Assembly (NCBI RefSeq): GCF_963678635.1
Contig: NC_087063.1
Coordinates: 1,462,073-1,526,072, forward strand
From: Symsagittifera roscoffensis
Taxonomy: Eukaryota > Xenacoelomorpha > Acoela > Convolutidae
Length of the DNA: 64,000 bases
Direction: 5' to 3'
The notes below the pieces were generated by a model. That model was not told the DNA's origin and did no database searches. It worked only from the letters and a program-made list of their open reading frames with translations. Positions 37,956 through 50,358 of this stretch are shown in pieces. The position numbers were made by a program, and so were the translations under genes. Every line of letters begins with the position of its first letter. Position 1 is the first letter of the stretch.

Positions 37956-40900
37956 CTAACTAGTCAAAACTTTGATTCCGTATTCTTCGCTATAGAAACT
38001 GGACACCATGTTGAACATCAGCTCCTTCCAAGAATCCATCGCGACTCCTTCGGTCAGATTCGAGTTTATCATCACTTGTAATTTGGCAGCGATGTGAGGA
38101 TGATCCTTAATGACAGCGTATTGTTTAAGACTCTTCAGCATCACTTGTGAACTTTGACCTTTCTTTGGACTTTTATCCCCTGACGTATCATTAAGATTAT
38201 TTCCAGAACTGGGCATCAATGATTCGATCTGCAGTTGTAAGAAACATGCGATGGCTTTGCAGCAAACTCTGAATGTTTGAGAGAGCTTTGAAGCTGCGCC
38301 CAGCCCAATCATTCCGCGTATTCCTCCGCTCTCTCGATCCTCACTGAGTTCGTTTAGATAAGTCATGAAATTTCGACTCAACTCTACAAATTTTATCGCA
38401 TTCGATGAAAACATCACCTTTCCTAGTTTCTCCAGACATCGCGAGAACAACAGAAACGCTTTAACTTCGCTTTCAGCTGTCAGAGCTTTCGAATCATTTA
38501 ACCATGTGTAAATTAAATTCAAAACTTCTTCTTCTGATAAATGTTGCGATCTCAGATAGACTTCAAGGACAAAATAGAAGCATTTCTTGGAACAAGTGGC
38601 TACAAATTCAGCGCGTCCTGAGTATGGCAACTCCATGCTGTTTGCAATAGTCTCCCAAGACCGCACAACTCCTTGAGTTGGTTTGAAATATGCCTCGCAC
38701 GCACACTCGAGAAAGTGGGCCATTGTTTCAATATTGGCCATATCTTGACAAAACACGACCATAGTGAACGCCAAGAAGTCATGGTTCTCCAAATCGAAGG
38801 CCCATCTTCGAAAGCCTTCCAGGGTTTTGGTTGTTTGCTGGTCATAAGGCACTGAGTTTATTAGTTTCACGATAGGTTTCATGAGGTGTAAGATGGCCGA
38901 CGCCGAAGTGGACGTCGGATCCAGGCCTGTACTTATGAATGTGAACAGAGACTCGATCACTTCTGACAAGTGTTCAACTGTGGTGACTTTGATCACACGT
39001 GATGTCAGAATATCCATGAATGTCAGCTTATGATCGTAGGAGCTTTCTCTGTTTACGGTTTCAAAATCATCAGTCGGTGAGATAGTGGTGAAGCCGCTTG
39101 CTTCAATTAGGAGTTTGAACACACCAAATGGGTTCCGTAAAGACAGCGAATTTTGCTTGTAGTAGAACTTGAAAAAAAGTGATAAGACTATCGTTAAGTA
39201 TTCAGGCGACAAATGCTGCCAATTAACGTCGCGAACTTTGTCCAACTTTCCAACAATAAGAGCACATGTATTTTCACTGAAAGCATCGTCAGTTTCGAGT
39301 AAGACTGACAGCAGCAAGAACCTATGCAACGCTGTACTCGCAACTTCTGGGTCCATTTTTACATGCAGGTCGCAATATTTTGCCCAGTCTATGCTCAAGA
39401 AAATCTGGACCGCAAACTCTTTTGGGTTGATATTCGGCTGCTGGCGTATGAGTAGCAACACGTCTACACTTTGTATATTAGGGATGAAACTTTTCCAGGG
39501 CAGGTTCAGGAATGTCTTGAAGTAGTGATTCATCACATTGTTTGATTTACTTGCAGGACACAAAACATGGTTGAAATACATCAAGAAATGGTGCATGTAA
39601 GAAGGAACTGAGATGTCAAACTCAACCAAGGAGCTTTCTTGACTCATCGCCTCCAAAATTGCCACCGTAAAGGCAGTACAAGCAACATCAAAGTTAGAGT
39701 CCGTCCTTTCATTGTCCTCATTCGGATCCGAGTTATTCGGTTTCGGCAGTTGAAATTTGTCGTCAAGAGTCAAAGGCGCAATAAGCGGTGAAAATAAGGC
39801 TGTAAGTTGGTTCCAAATATTCAGCGACAATTCTGAAGAGGAAATTTGATTTCGAGCAAATTGGAAGTTAACTGATTGAATGACTATTTCAGCCAAAAGT
39901 ATCATAAATTTACTGATATCTTCTATGTAGAAATCGAACAACTTGATCAAAGGGATTTCCCAATTATTGACCCGCGATTGGTGGAGAAAATCCGAGATAT
40001 TTGTTGTAAAGTGACTTGAGCTGAACAGCTGCACGAATGATTGCAACTTTTCGCAATTGGAGAATTCACTTTTAGTCTTTTCCGGGTCATTCGTCGATAC
40101 AACTAATTTTTCCATTCCGCAAAAGGTCTCAAAATCTTCCCACAGTTGAGGACTTGCTCTTCCTGCCAGTGACATTTTAAGAATGCCCAGCAGAAAAGTG
40201 GGAAACTCAAGAACAAAATTATCGTCCAGAAACATGAGCGCATGTCCACTGGCACAAGTGTAAGTCCAGTTAAACTCCTCTGTAACTTCTTTTCCCACAA
40301 ATTGAAGTAAGTCGAAAACACATCCAAGAACTGTTGATCTCAAACTCGCATTGCTAGTCTGTGAAAGCCACGAGGCAAAATCGAATTTTGTCAGAAGCAA
40401 TTCGGCGTGCGCTTTGTCAAAATTCGCTATAATTCTCGCGGATAATTTTTGATAGAAAGCACAAAACTTTCCGTGCGCTAATTCTGGTCTGAAATAGGCG
40501 TTTAGACTTTGCACTAGAAATGGTTTCGTCAACAGCACGTCCAAAAGTTGGACTTGACTGTCGCCAGAGTTAGCAATGAAATTCGAACCCAACAGGTTGA
40601 ACAAAATTTCGGTTATTTTACCGAACGGTGGGTAGGTCAGAACTTCTTCGGAAAGTATATTGGCGATCAGGAAGAAAAGATCGATCGAGTTATTTGTCGC
40701 CACTTGCTTATCGGTTGGTGAGCTTGCGTGCGCTTGAGAAAGATCGATTAGCCGGTTCACAATTTCTTCCATAATTTCGACCGCGTTTACCACTTCCAGA
40801 GGACATTTGATATCATCGGTGACTGATTCTAGAATCTTCTTCCAAATTCGATCAAGCTCGAAACTGACAGCCAAGTTTTCAGATTTGCAGTTGTAAGACA

Positions 40901-43900
40901 GGTCGAACACTACAGGGCCACTGCAGCGATGTCTTTGCAGCATGCTTTCACAGTTCAACACTTTTTGCAAAGTCGTTACTTTATTCTCATACTGCTGCGG
41001 GGTCAATTCGGTGAACTTGTCAAAATCATTGGACAATTCTTTCCAAACAGAAACCTGTTTCTGAGCAAACGAGGTCAAAGAATTGAAAGATTTTCCAAAA
41101 TATTCGAGGAGACTTCGGTTTGAAATCAGCAGTTGAGAATCGACCGAGCTGAGTGGAATAACTGATGCCTTTACCTCTGGTAACTCGAAATGACGATAGA
41201 CGAACTTCGATTTAGCTCTCTCAATTCTATACTTGGCAGCTTCGGTCGAGAAGTCAAAGTTCTCCACCATAACAACTGGCTTCTTCAGATACGAATAAAG
41301 TTCATCATGCCATAATTTCATGCACTTTATTACAATACCTTCCGTTTGGATTTCAGCCGTGAAAATATCCAGAGGTTTGATTCCACATGTAATTACATCG
41401 ATTAAACTTTGAGGTATGTAATTTTCGGGTAAGTTTTCAAACTTAACTGTCGTCGTGTGTAGCCTCGGTTCATCTGCCCACAGTGAGAACGCCTCCAAGT
41501 GTCTACAAATCGCCTCCTTTCCTGTCATGTTTTTCACATCGTAAGAAGAAGAGCCCGAATAGAGTTCGCCCAAGTCAACATCAGAAGCATCTACTTCCTC
41601 TTCCGAGTTTTCATCTGACATTTTCAACTCTGTTTTCAAGTCTCTTCGCACCTTCGCGGCGTCTTCAAAGCGAAGCTTGAGCTTCTTTATGGTTCCCATG
41701 TAGTAGTAGCTAGCAAAGAATCTTTCACCGACACTGTTTGAAGAATTGACACCGGATGAGCCGATTGTCGCACCTGGCCGGAAGAAGTACCGACTGAAGA
41801 ATAGCTGGGACAACAAGGGAAACGCCACATGATTGCTCTCTACTAGCATCAAAACATCTACTACTAAGTAAATACTCAGTGATGTTTCTGAGAAGGTACA
41901 AGACCACTTTTCCAACTGAAGGTCTTTCAGGATTGCTCCTGGCGCATTCTGTACGTTTTCTAGCATCTTTTCAATTAAAGGGTTCCAGATTCCATTTTGG
42001 TCCTCGAAATTAATTTGAGCGATGAGTGAAAAGTAAGAAACAAATCCAAACTCTGGGTATGTTTTGTAACAAGGCAGCGGCGTGAAATATTTGTGAGATG
42101 AGAAGAGTCTGAATCCTTTCGACACATCGACTCTCTGTATTTCTTCGAGATGTCTGAGAAAAGTGATTCTCACGCATTCACGGAGACACTTGGAAGTGAA
42201 GGAAAAGAAGCAGAGCTGTTCTAGGATGTGCAGCAGGTAGTAATTAAAAGAGAAGCCAGGATAGGACAAAATGACAGACAGAAGGAACTCCATCAAGTAC
42301 TTCGAGTGCTGTTTGTTGATTGACTCGACAGACTGCAAAAGCGACACAATCATAGCTGAAAGTAGAGACGTGTTAGGTCCTGCTTCTGCCACCAGTCCCA
42401 TTTTGTGCGAAAATGAACTATCGCCTTGACAAATGTTGACCAGAATCTCTGCAAAGCAACTTTTCTGAACAAAGAGCACGTCCAGATTTGAGATTTCGAA
42501 CTTAAGTTTCGCATCCAAAATATGAACCACTGGTTTTAGGAACCCACTTAGTGTCAGCTGTTTCAACATTTTCAGACCTCCGTTTGATAGACTGTACATA
42601 TGACTAGAAGAATCGCTGCTCACAAGAGCAGCATACATCGCCAGGAAGTGTCCGTTAGGAACCACTTTTGATTCTGCTTTGAGCTCAGTACCTTTCATTT
42701 CTAGAACATTGCCCTTCACTTGCATAATCGTAACCATTTTCCACGCCCAAGCTGCAAAGTTCTGAATGGGGTTAGAAGTAACCGCAGGAGGGGACTCTGG
42801 GCTTCTGGCATGTTTGGCATCTAGAGGAACATCATTGATCTCAGATTTCACTACAGTTGAAGAGTAGATGTGGAGAATGATTTCCAGGACTCGATTTTGG
42901 ATCAATGTTGGAATCAACAGCTTGCCCGATTCATCGGTTATAAGCCAGTCAATATAGGACAACACCTTTCGCGCTAAGACGTTCAGCGAGTGCTGAATAT
43001 CGTAGAACTCTAACCAGTGCAAGAGTAACTCAACGTCTGATAGCGACGGAATCCACTGGTCCAGACTGATTTCCAGGAGGAAATTCATGCTGATATCGGA
43101 TAGCATCTTCTCCCAATTTCTGTTGATTTTGTTCAAATAGAAAGTCACCAGTTCCACATGGGTTGTTAGCAGGTACGAAATGAGATTATGGCCGAACTTG
43201 AAATAGTTTTCTTTATGTTGCCCACTGATATATGATATATAGAATAGCGCATTCATTGTAAAAACCAAGAGCTCTTGGTCAACGAAACTACAATCTCCGA
43301 TTATTTTGGACAAGGTTGAAAGAAGAGCCGCTCCACATACAAAAAAACTGTTTTGTAATTTCTCGTCCAAACTACCAAAACTGTTCAGGCCGTCAAGGAA
43401 AAGATCTTTTGGATCACGGTCGTACTGTAGGAGATCTTCAATTTCCACACACTGTTGCGGACCAATTAGCATGTAAGCTAGTTTCCAGGCTGTATTTGCT
43501 CTTGCAAACGCAAAATTAAAGTTTTGAATGGACGGAAAGACGTTTTTGTCATTAATATTTTGACACAGAAGCGAGAAAGTCCGCATCAGTAACGCTTCTA
43601 CCTCTTGTTGCAGTATTTCATTTTCGTCAGATACAAATTTAACACACTCGATTTCTTTGAAATGGATGATATAAGAATTGATTGTGAAATTGACTAACGC
43701 AACACAATAGCTCGCGACACGTTTTCGCAACGAAGCGTATCTTTCCAAACTGTAGTGTTGAAAACAGTCTCCGAAGGGTGTCAAAAGGTGGTTAAAGTAC
43801 GCAATACTCTGCATAAAAATCTGTCTGTTGCTCATAATTGAAGACAGACTCGATAGAATCTTTTCCAAGGGAAGTCTTTCAATAAAACCGAGAACGTTCG

Positions 43901-46900
43901 ATTCTTCGAAGAGGTGCCAACTTGCTTCAGGACATTCAGACTCCTCGCCACTATCGTCCAGAAGAATCCAATTACACTTTCCATCATTGTCTGCATTCAT
44001 TCCCACATCTGGCGTCTTTTCCAGCTCCTTCAAATATGCCGACCTTTGCGGAACGGATGAAAGCATGAACTTGGCTATTAGCAGTGTGTGGTCTAGAGCA
44101 ACAACCGTCGCCTCCGAAACCGAATTTGGAGTTGAATTGAAGGTCGGCAGATGAATTAACGTGAACACATCGTCATTACATACACTGGCCGGAAGTCTGA
44201 GAGCATTATTCAGAAGCATTATGTGATCGGAAAGAGTCGAGCACCGCAGGAAAACTGCACAACATTTATGAATCCATTGGATTATGTCATTCACAAACTT
44301 GTCATCGCTTTTCGGTTTTCTCAAAAAATGGAACAAAACATTCAGTATTTTATGCATTTCTGAAACAGCTCTTGAATTGTGAGGCGAGAATCTGAAGGTA
44401 GCGTTCCTCGTATTCAAGTCTGGCTTTTCGATTGCCACGAAATTTACTAGAAATTTGTTCAGAAACTTCTCAATCTTCACCCATGATAGTTCGTTTTCGA
44501 ATTGGACCCGACTCAGGTGAACAGTCAGGGTCTTCTTCATAGAGTCCCAGAGATTTTGGAACATTTTGAAAGTGGACTCGCTGAAGTCTGCGTACTCATA
44601 CTCGTGGGTCAGCGTCACAGTTCGATTATCTCGGCAAGCTTGCGAATTAGTCAAAACTTTGGTCGAGAAGATCCAAAATGATTTTGTAAACCCACTCACG
44701 GTTGATTTCAGCTCCTGCAGTTTCTTCCACGTTTTAACGTACGCAATACGTGAGTTGTAATGTTCTTGCACTAAACTCCAGAGTTCGCAATCATGGGTTG
44801 TTCCCTTTGATAACAGAAACTGGTCCAGCAGTTCCGCAAACGCTTGTATTCCAAGAGGATTAAATGATGCATTCAACTGTTCACGCGTCAGGGGATTCGG
44901 AATTTTGGCTGCAGTCTGAGATTCGATTTGCGATATCTGCAGTTCGGTCCAAGAGCCTAATAATTGGTTGTTATTATTTGGCACTGACGCGTTACTCTCT
45001 TCGCTAAAAGGATTAGAGGCTGAGTCAATGAGAGACTCCGGTGGCGCATTTTCAAGAGCTTCCAGGGGCTCAGATTGACTGTCAAGGACATTGAAAGGGT
45101 TCGATGTTTCTCCTTCGTCGTCTTCCACGTTTTCAAATGGATTTGAGAACTGATCTTCAGGTACTGTAGGGGGATACACGTTTGCGTCCGGGTGGGCTAC
45201 AACAAAAAACTCTTGTAACAATTGAGGGAAGAAAAATCTTCTTCGGGTGCATGAGTAGATTTTTTGGGAACCGTATCAAACACATAAAAGCAAGATAAGC
45301 AAGCTGCCAATAAACACCATGTTGCGACCGAAAGCAAAAAAAATAATAATATGTTTTTGAAGGGTCTAGGAAAATAGGCCGACGAGATTAAGCCGGGACT
45401 TTAGGCCCGTTGATATGGCACGGGACTCCAGTGGCGTATCCACAAAGTCATCATAGTAATAGCAATAAACAAACCGAGTTCGTAAAATAACAACCAACAT
45501 TAAAATAAATTTCGACACAGAAGCGAAGCTGCGCTTGGCAAAAACTTGCGAGAACACGATCGAAAAGCAGCTCTATCAAGTGATATAAGAAAAAAGAGAA
45601 ATAAGCCTCGAATTAGCAAACATCTGCGACACAGCAAATTTGAGTCTCACGCACTACCCATTCAGCCACGGATGCTTAAAATCCCCAAAAACTAGCCACC
45701 AATAATGCAGCTACATATGCTAATAAATTGCCAATTCTATACAGCAAAAGATACAATTTTGCATATAAAAAAATCGCAAATGATAAAGTCACAAAACTTC
45801 ATGCATTTAAAAAAATTGCGAGATATATTGAGTTAGAAAATTTCTGAAATCGAGATTTTATTATTTTAATGTTGTTTGAAACAAATAGCTTTCTTCGGTT
45901 CACTTGATGAATTAAAAATGCATCAACTGTGTAAAATTATAACTATTCGAATCTCAAAGCACATGTTATGAATAAGCTGTAAAGGTGCAATTAAATTTCA
46001 AAGGTGCAACAAAATATCAAAAACCTTATTGCTAATTCGACGCAGCAAATATTGTTGCTTTAAGTCGCAACAATAATTGCGACTTGGTCGCCGCAACAAC
46101 AATTGCGACTTAGGTTGGAAAAAAACTAAAGTTCGTACAATAACACAGTGTTCGCAAGTGTAAATAGGTCAGGCATTGAAAAAGCAAACAAGCACAAAAT
46201 ATATCTACAGTGGCAAATTGCTGCTACCATATTAATCGAGGTTGCGCCCAAAAATTATAAACAATTAAAAAGCCGAAAAAAGCAGGGGTAAATAATAATA
46301 ATAACACAGAGGCAAAGCTTTGCTTCGCAGACACTTTCGAGAAAACGACAAAAAGCAGCTCTTTAAAAGGCCAATAAAAAATTAGAAATAAGCCTCGAAT
46401 TAGCAAAAATTCGATGACTTACTTCTGAGATTCGAACCTGTGACCTAGAGAGTAAGGATCTCACACACTAACCACTCAGCCACAGAAGCTTAATTTAATA
46501 TACATCAAAAGTTACACAAAAAAAAGCAAAGAACAGATGCTGTGCAATTTCCACTACTACAGTTAAATTTCCAAATAAGTGAATACTTTTAATGAACACT
46601 TTTATTTGCGAGTTAGGCCAGAAAAAGGTCCGTAATAACACACGACGCTGATCGCAAGTCTAATGATAGCGAATACTTTCACTCTGTCTTCATTCAATCC
46701 TTTTATATGGATAACTTTAACTCAGACCAAGAACACAAAATAACGAAAACATTTCAAATTGGACTGAAGAAAAGATCAGCCAAAGCTTTAAAAGCGTTAT
46801 ATTTAGTTGAACGCAATATCTCATTGTTAACAAAAGATCCATTAAATTTAAAGCCTGCAAAAAGCATGCTGCCATGATTGCAAGCTATGGCCCAGCTTCA

Positions 46901-48244
46901 ACTAATAAACCATCTAAAACCAATTGAAAATGTTCAAAAGTAGGCAGAAGGAAAGCCCCACCTTGGATGACAAAATCAGCCCAAGCATACAAACAGCGGA
47001 TGCTTCATATAAAAAGTCTCCCTTTATCACAAACGTTGCTTTCCTTTGATTGCACAAAATTATTAATGATTAAATTGAACTGATATCAGGTGCCAAAATT
47101 TCACACAGGCAAAGCTGAGCTTCGCGCCACTTGATATGCAAAACAAGATGCAAAAAAAAATCGAAACTGTCGACATCTATCAAAATTTAAGAAAAGCTTC
47201 TTTTTAAACAAAAACATGCAAAGACAAAAAAAATAAGGCGATAGCATCGATCGACAGAAAAATTAGCATGAGGTAAGAAAGCCGAAAATATCCAGGCAGA
47301 TACCCTTCAAGTAAAAAAAAATCAACAAAACCTAAGACTTTTAACAAACATTGAATCCCTTGATCCTCACGCACACACACACAAAACAACTTCGTTCACT
47401 CGTCAAACGAAACAAATTGAGACGACTAAGCAGATATAATAGAGGCCGAAACGTATCCAGGCGAAAAGAAAAGAAATTAAAAAAAGCCGAAAAAAAAAAC
47501 TGAAAAAAATTAAGACTTATCAACATTTATCAATTCCCCCTCGCCCTCAAAACGCACATACACGTAGACATTTTTCGCTGGTAAAATGACGCCACTAAGG
47601 CAATATAATTTATGCTGAAACCTACCAAGTCGAGAAAGTTAAAAATGAAAACCAATGAATTTTAACAAACCGAGTTGGTAAAATTACAACCAACAAAAAA
47701 AAACAAATTTGGAAAAGGTCAGGCATAGAAAAAGCTATGAAGCACAATCTATATCTACAGCGCTAAATTGTTGCTAAAATGTTAATCGAGGTTGCGCTCA
47801 AAAATTATTTAAACTAAAAAGCCGAATTTTTTTTAATTAAAAATAATTCAAAAAATTTAACACAATTTTTCATGTTTTTTTTGTAAATTTTATTAGGGAA
47901 GGCCTAAAAGGGCTATTTAGATTTGTCAAAACTTCCATTTCATGATCGGAACAAAGGCGCACTACTTTCATTAACGACACTAGCTTTCTCAAGTGTAATT
48001 ATTATAAGGTTTTGATATAAATTGGAGAAAATACTCAGGCTTCGAGTGAAAAAAATGCTGTTTGCAATTGAAGCATGTAATCAACCCAGAAAATCAATCT
48101 AAGTGATTACTGTTTGTTTTGTATTTGCGTTTTTTATAAATTACTTCCTGAACACACACTGCAGCACCCATACAAACAATATACAATACAATTTTACTCA
48201 CCAAATGTGACTCTGTGACGTCCTTTTCGAACAGCAGCCGCCAT
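37956..48244 (-). CDS. EPG5: Ectopic P-granules protein 5 (EPG5)
   Basis: EPG5 is a Rab7 effector that tethers autophagosomes to late endosomes and lysosomes. Two exons: 48202-48244 (43 bases, from ATG in GCATGG) and 37956-45196, joined across a 3-kb intron with donor TTTG/GTGAGT and acceptor TTTTTTGTTGTAG. Phase fits (G + CC makes Ala), and the new N-terminus MAAAVRKGRHR resembles the vertebrate MAEAV start. The product is about 2427 residues, against ~2580 in human. Seen: three NPF motifs (about 33, 47 and 76), an acidic patch, WILLDDSGEE near 424 (aligned with the vertebrate WTLVDEGGEE, a possible LIR), and RGMIGLG..FRV near the C-terminus. It is otherwise alpha-helical. No in-frame ATG exists near the start of exon 2, so the small first exon is needed. 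The intron holds SINE copies and no other gene. Confidence 0.93.
45513..45692 (-). repeat. tRNA-derived SINE copy in EPG5 intron
   Basis: The minus strand has a tRNA-like head (GGCTGAATGGGTAGTGCGTGAGACTC), body GCTAATTCGAGGCTTATTTCTC and tail GCGCAGCTTCGCTTCTGTGTCG. Same order as the copy at 46306. Confidence 0.65.
46306..46500 (-). repeat. tRNA-derived SINE copy in EPG5 intron, best preserved
   Basis: On the minus strand the head GGCTGAGTGGTTAGTGTGTG and CAGGTTCGAATC carry A and B boxes. Next come GCTAATTCGAGGCTTATTTC, AAAGAGCTGCTTTTTGTCG and the tail GAAGCAAAGCTTTGCCTCTG. Isolated tails of this family occur near 25860, 31090, 34630 and 47100. Confidence 0.7.
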
Positions 48245-48797
48245 GCTTAGAACAAGACTAGAAGAATGTCATCATATTGCGACTAATGATGACTTTGACA
48301 ATAGCCAAACAAACAACTTTTGTTCTTTCGTCCAATTTGTTTGATTTAAGCGATCAAATACTGCTCAATGACGCAGGATCTCATCAATTTAACGGGTAAA
48401 AGCAACTGGAAATTCAAATCACACTGACATCTAAAAAAGAATAAATGGTTTCAGCGTTTAACTTGCAGAAAAAGCTCAACTATACATGAAACGCTTAAAA
48501 CCCAAATTATTTCGAGCGATTCGTACCACCAGTATCAGGTCTATTGAAGATATGAAGAGCAATATTTAGGAAAAAATGTATGGCGATATGGAAACATTGA
48601 AATTAGTAAGTACTGATTTTTTCTAAAATGAACCATAAGTTTCTTGTATAAGTGTATAATAATCTACTTTAATCAGAGGGTCGAAAATATCATACACAGG
48701 TAGACAGGTTATTTCTGATCTATAGGCTTCTCAGCCTCTGTCGATCAGCTCCATCTGTGGACGTCCAATTCGTCATTCGAGAAAGGATGTATCATAG
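48245..48797. other. Upstream region of EPG5
   Basis: Presumed EPG5 promoter and leader to the right of 48244, then AT-rich sequence leading into retrotransposon remains. No distinct motif recognised. Confidence 0.5.
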
Positions 48798-49235
48798 ATG
48801 TCGTTTTCCAAGTGTTTATCCAGATTACTTTTTCGAGAACATTTTGCTAAGAAAACCAAGTTAGCTAATAGTATGGTTGGAATTATGAAGAAAGGATTTT
48901 TGAACTTAACGGAAGAAATCATGGCGACTCTCTACCAAACCTTGGTACGACCGCATCTGGAATACGCCAATCAGTCGTTGAACCTATTCCTGAAAAAAGA
49001 AGCGATTGAAAATTTTCAGCGAATGTCAACCAGATTCATGCCAAGCTTATACGAATAACCTGTATTTATATAACTTATTTTAAATAACTTATACTTATAA
49101 TTTTTAAAATTCTCATATACTTATTCAAATAGCTTACTATGAAAGATTGAAAATTTGAAGCTTCCTACCCTGGAATACAGAGGAAAACGTGGGCGTCTGA
49201 TAGAAGTGTACAAAACCTTGAACTGTGTTTAAGTT
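48798..49235 (+). pseudogene. Non-LTR retrotransposon reverse-transcriptase C-terminus, decayed
   Basis: Reads LANSMVGIMKKGF then LYQTLVRPHLEYANQS, the thumb-region signature of CR1/jockey-type elements. After a stop and frame change comes YYERLKI and RGKRGRLIEVYKTLN, the usual following block. Stops and frameshifts make it non-functional; the catalytic region is missing. Confidence 0.75.
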
Positions 49236-49282
49236 TTAACAGCAACTGAAGGAATGCTTACAATAGATGAAAAAAAAATCTT

Positions 49283-50330
49283 GTGGAAATCCATGCAAAT
49301 CCATGCAAATCTACATTTAACATTTCCAGTAAAGAAAAAATGTTATTTAATTTGTGTTATAATCCAAGCAGATCAAACTTTTTTGATTTTTTGGAACAAT
49401 TAACGCTTAACATAGATTATGCATTTTCAGTTTCTAATAAAATTACGCTTCTGGGTGATTATAACATAAATTATCTGGATAGCAAAGAAAAAGAAAATTT
49501 AGATTCTATAATAATTCCATATGGATTGAAGGTTTTTTGTCCAAACGATGAGACCAGAATTAGTTCCTCAACTAAAACTCATGTCGACTACATTATCAGT
49601 GACTATGAAACAAACGGCATTGCATTTTGTTTTGATACACCTTATAAAACCGACCATTTTGCTTTATTTATTTTGACGGATATAAAATGCGGCAAAAGTT
49701 TACCGAGGATAATTTCGACTTTCAATAAGAAAAATTATCAGAAAAATGAATTTTGCAATACACTCTCCGCTCTTCCTTGGTATCTCTTATATCAATGTAC
49801 AGATGCACAAAACATGTTCTCGACGATGATTTATTTAAATTCTAGTGCTCTTCAGCAACATGCTCCTATCGAAAAAAAACTTGTTCGTAATTTTAAACCA
49901 AAAAATGTATTGAAAACGGAATGGTTCGATTCAGAATGTCAGCAATTGTTGATTAAGAAACAGAAGTCACTCAGATCATATCGCAGTCAAAGCACAAGCG
50001 ATAATTGGTCAAACTACCAGTTTTTACGTAATCAAATGCGCCAATTGATTAGAAGTAAACATCTCGATCATTCAAAAAATTGTTTTTCACTTCTCAGCAC
50101 TATCCAACAAAAATGGAAATATATTAACCAAGTTAGAGGTACATGTTCTGGCAACAATCGAATTACAGTTCTACGAAACCCAGTTCTACGATAACCCAAG
50201 ACAAAAAAATTGCCAATCATTTAAATTATATTTTTTCAAACTTAGGCGAATTTTTCGGCGCTAAAAAGCCTCCGAATTACAACAAATCTGCCTCTGAATC
50301 TAAGCCTTTCCATTTTCAACACATTACTGT
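49283..50330 (+). pseudogene. Non-LTR retrotransposon endonuclease C-terminal half, truncated
   Basis: Contains ITLLGDYNINYLD, SSSTKTHVDYIISD and TDHFAL, the last three motifs of apurinic-like endonucleases, then the linker toward reverse transcriptase (WFDSECQQL, NYQFLRNQMRQLIRSK). The 5' half is missing. The frame shifts near 50150-50195 to reach IANHLNYIFSNLGEFF. Homology stops near 50330, just where the GC-richer retroelement begins, so that element probably inserted here. Confidence 0.8.
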
Positions 50331-50358
50331 AACATTCGTCTACTGCAGTCACACATGA

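Noticed and set aside
45197-45221. TTG as the EPG5 start
   Set aside because: These bases form a T-rich splice acceptor (TTTTTTGTTGTAG). An upstream exon with ATG fits in phase.
46425-46500. Functional tRNA at the best-preserved SINE head
   Set aside because: A and B boxes are present, but the T stem does not pair and the module is attached to a repeated non-tRNA body.
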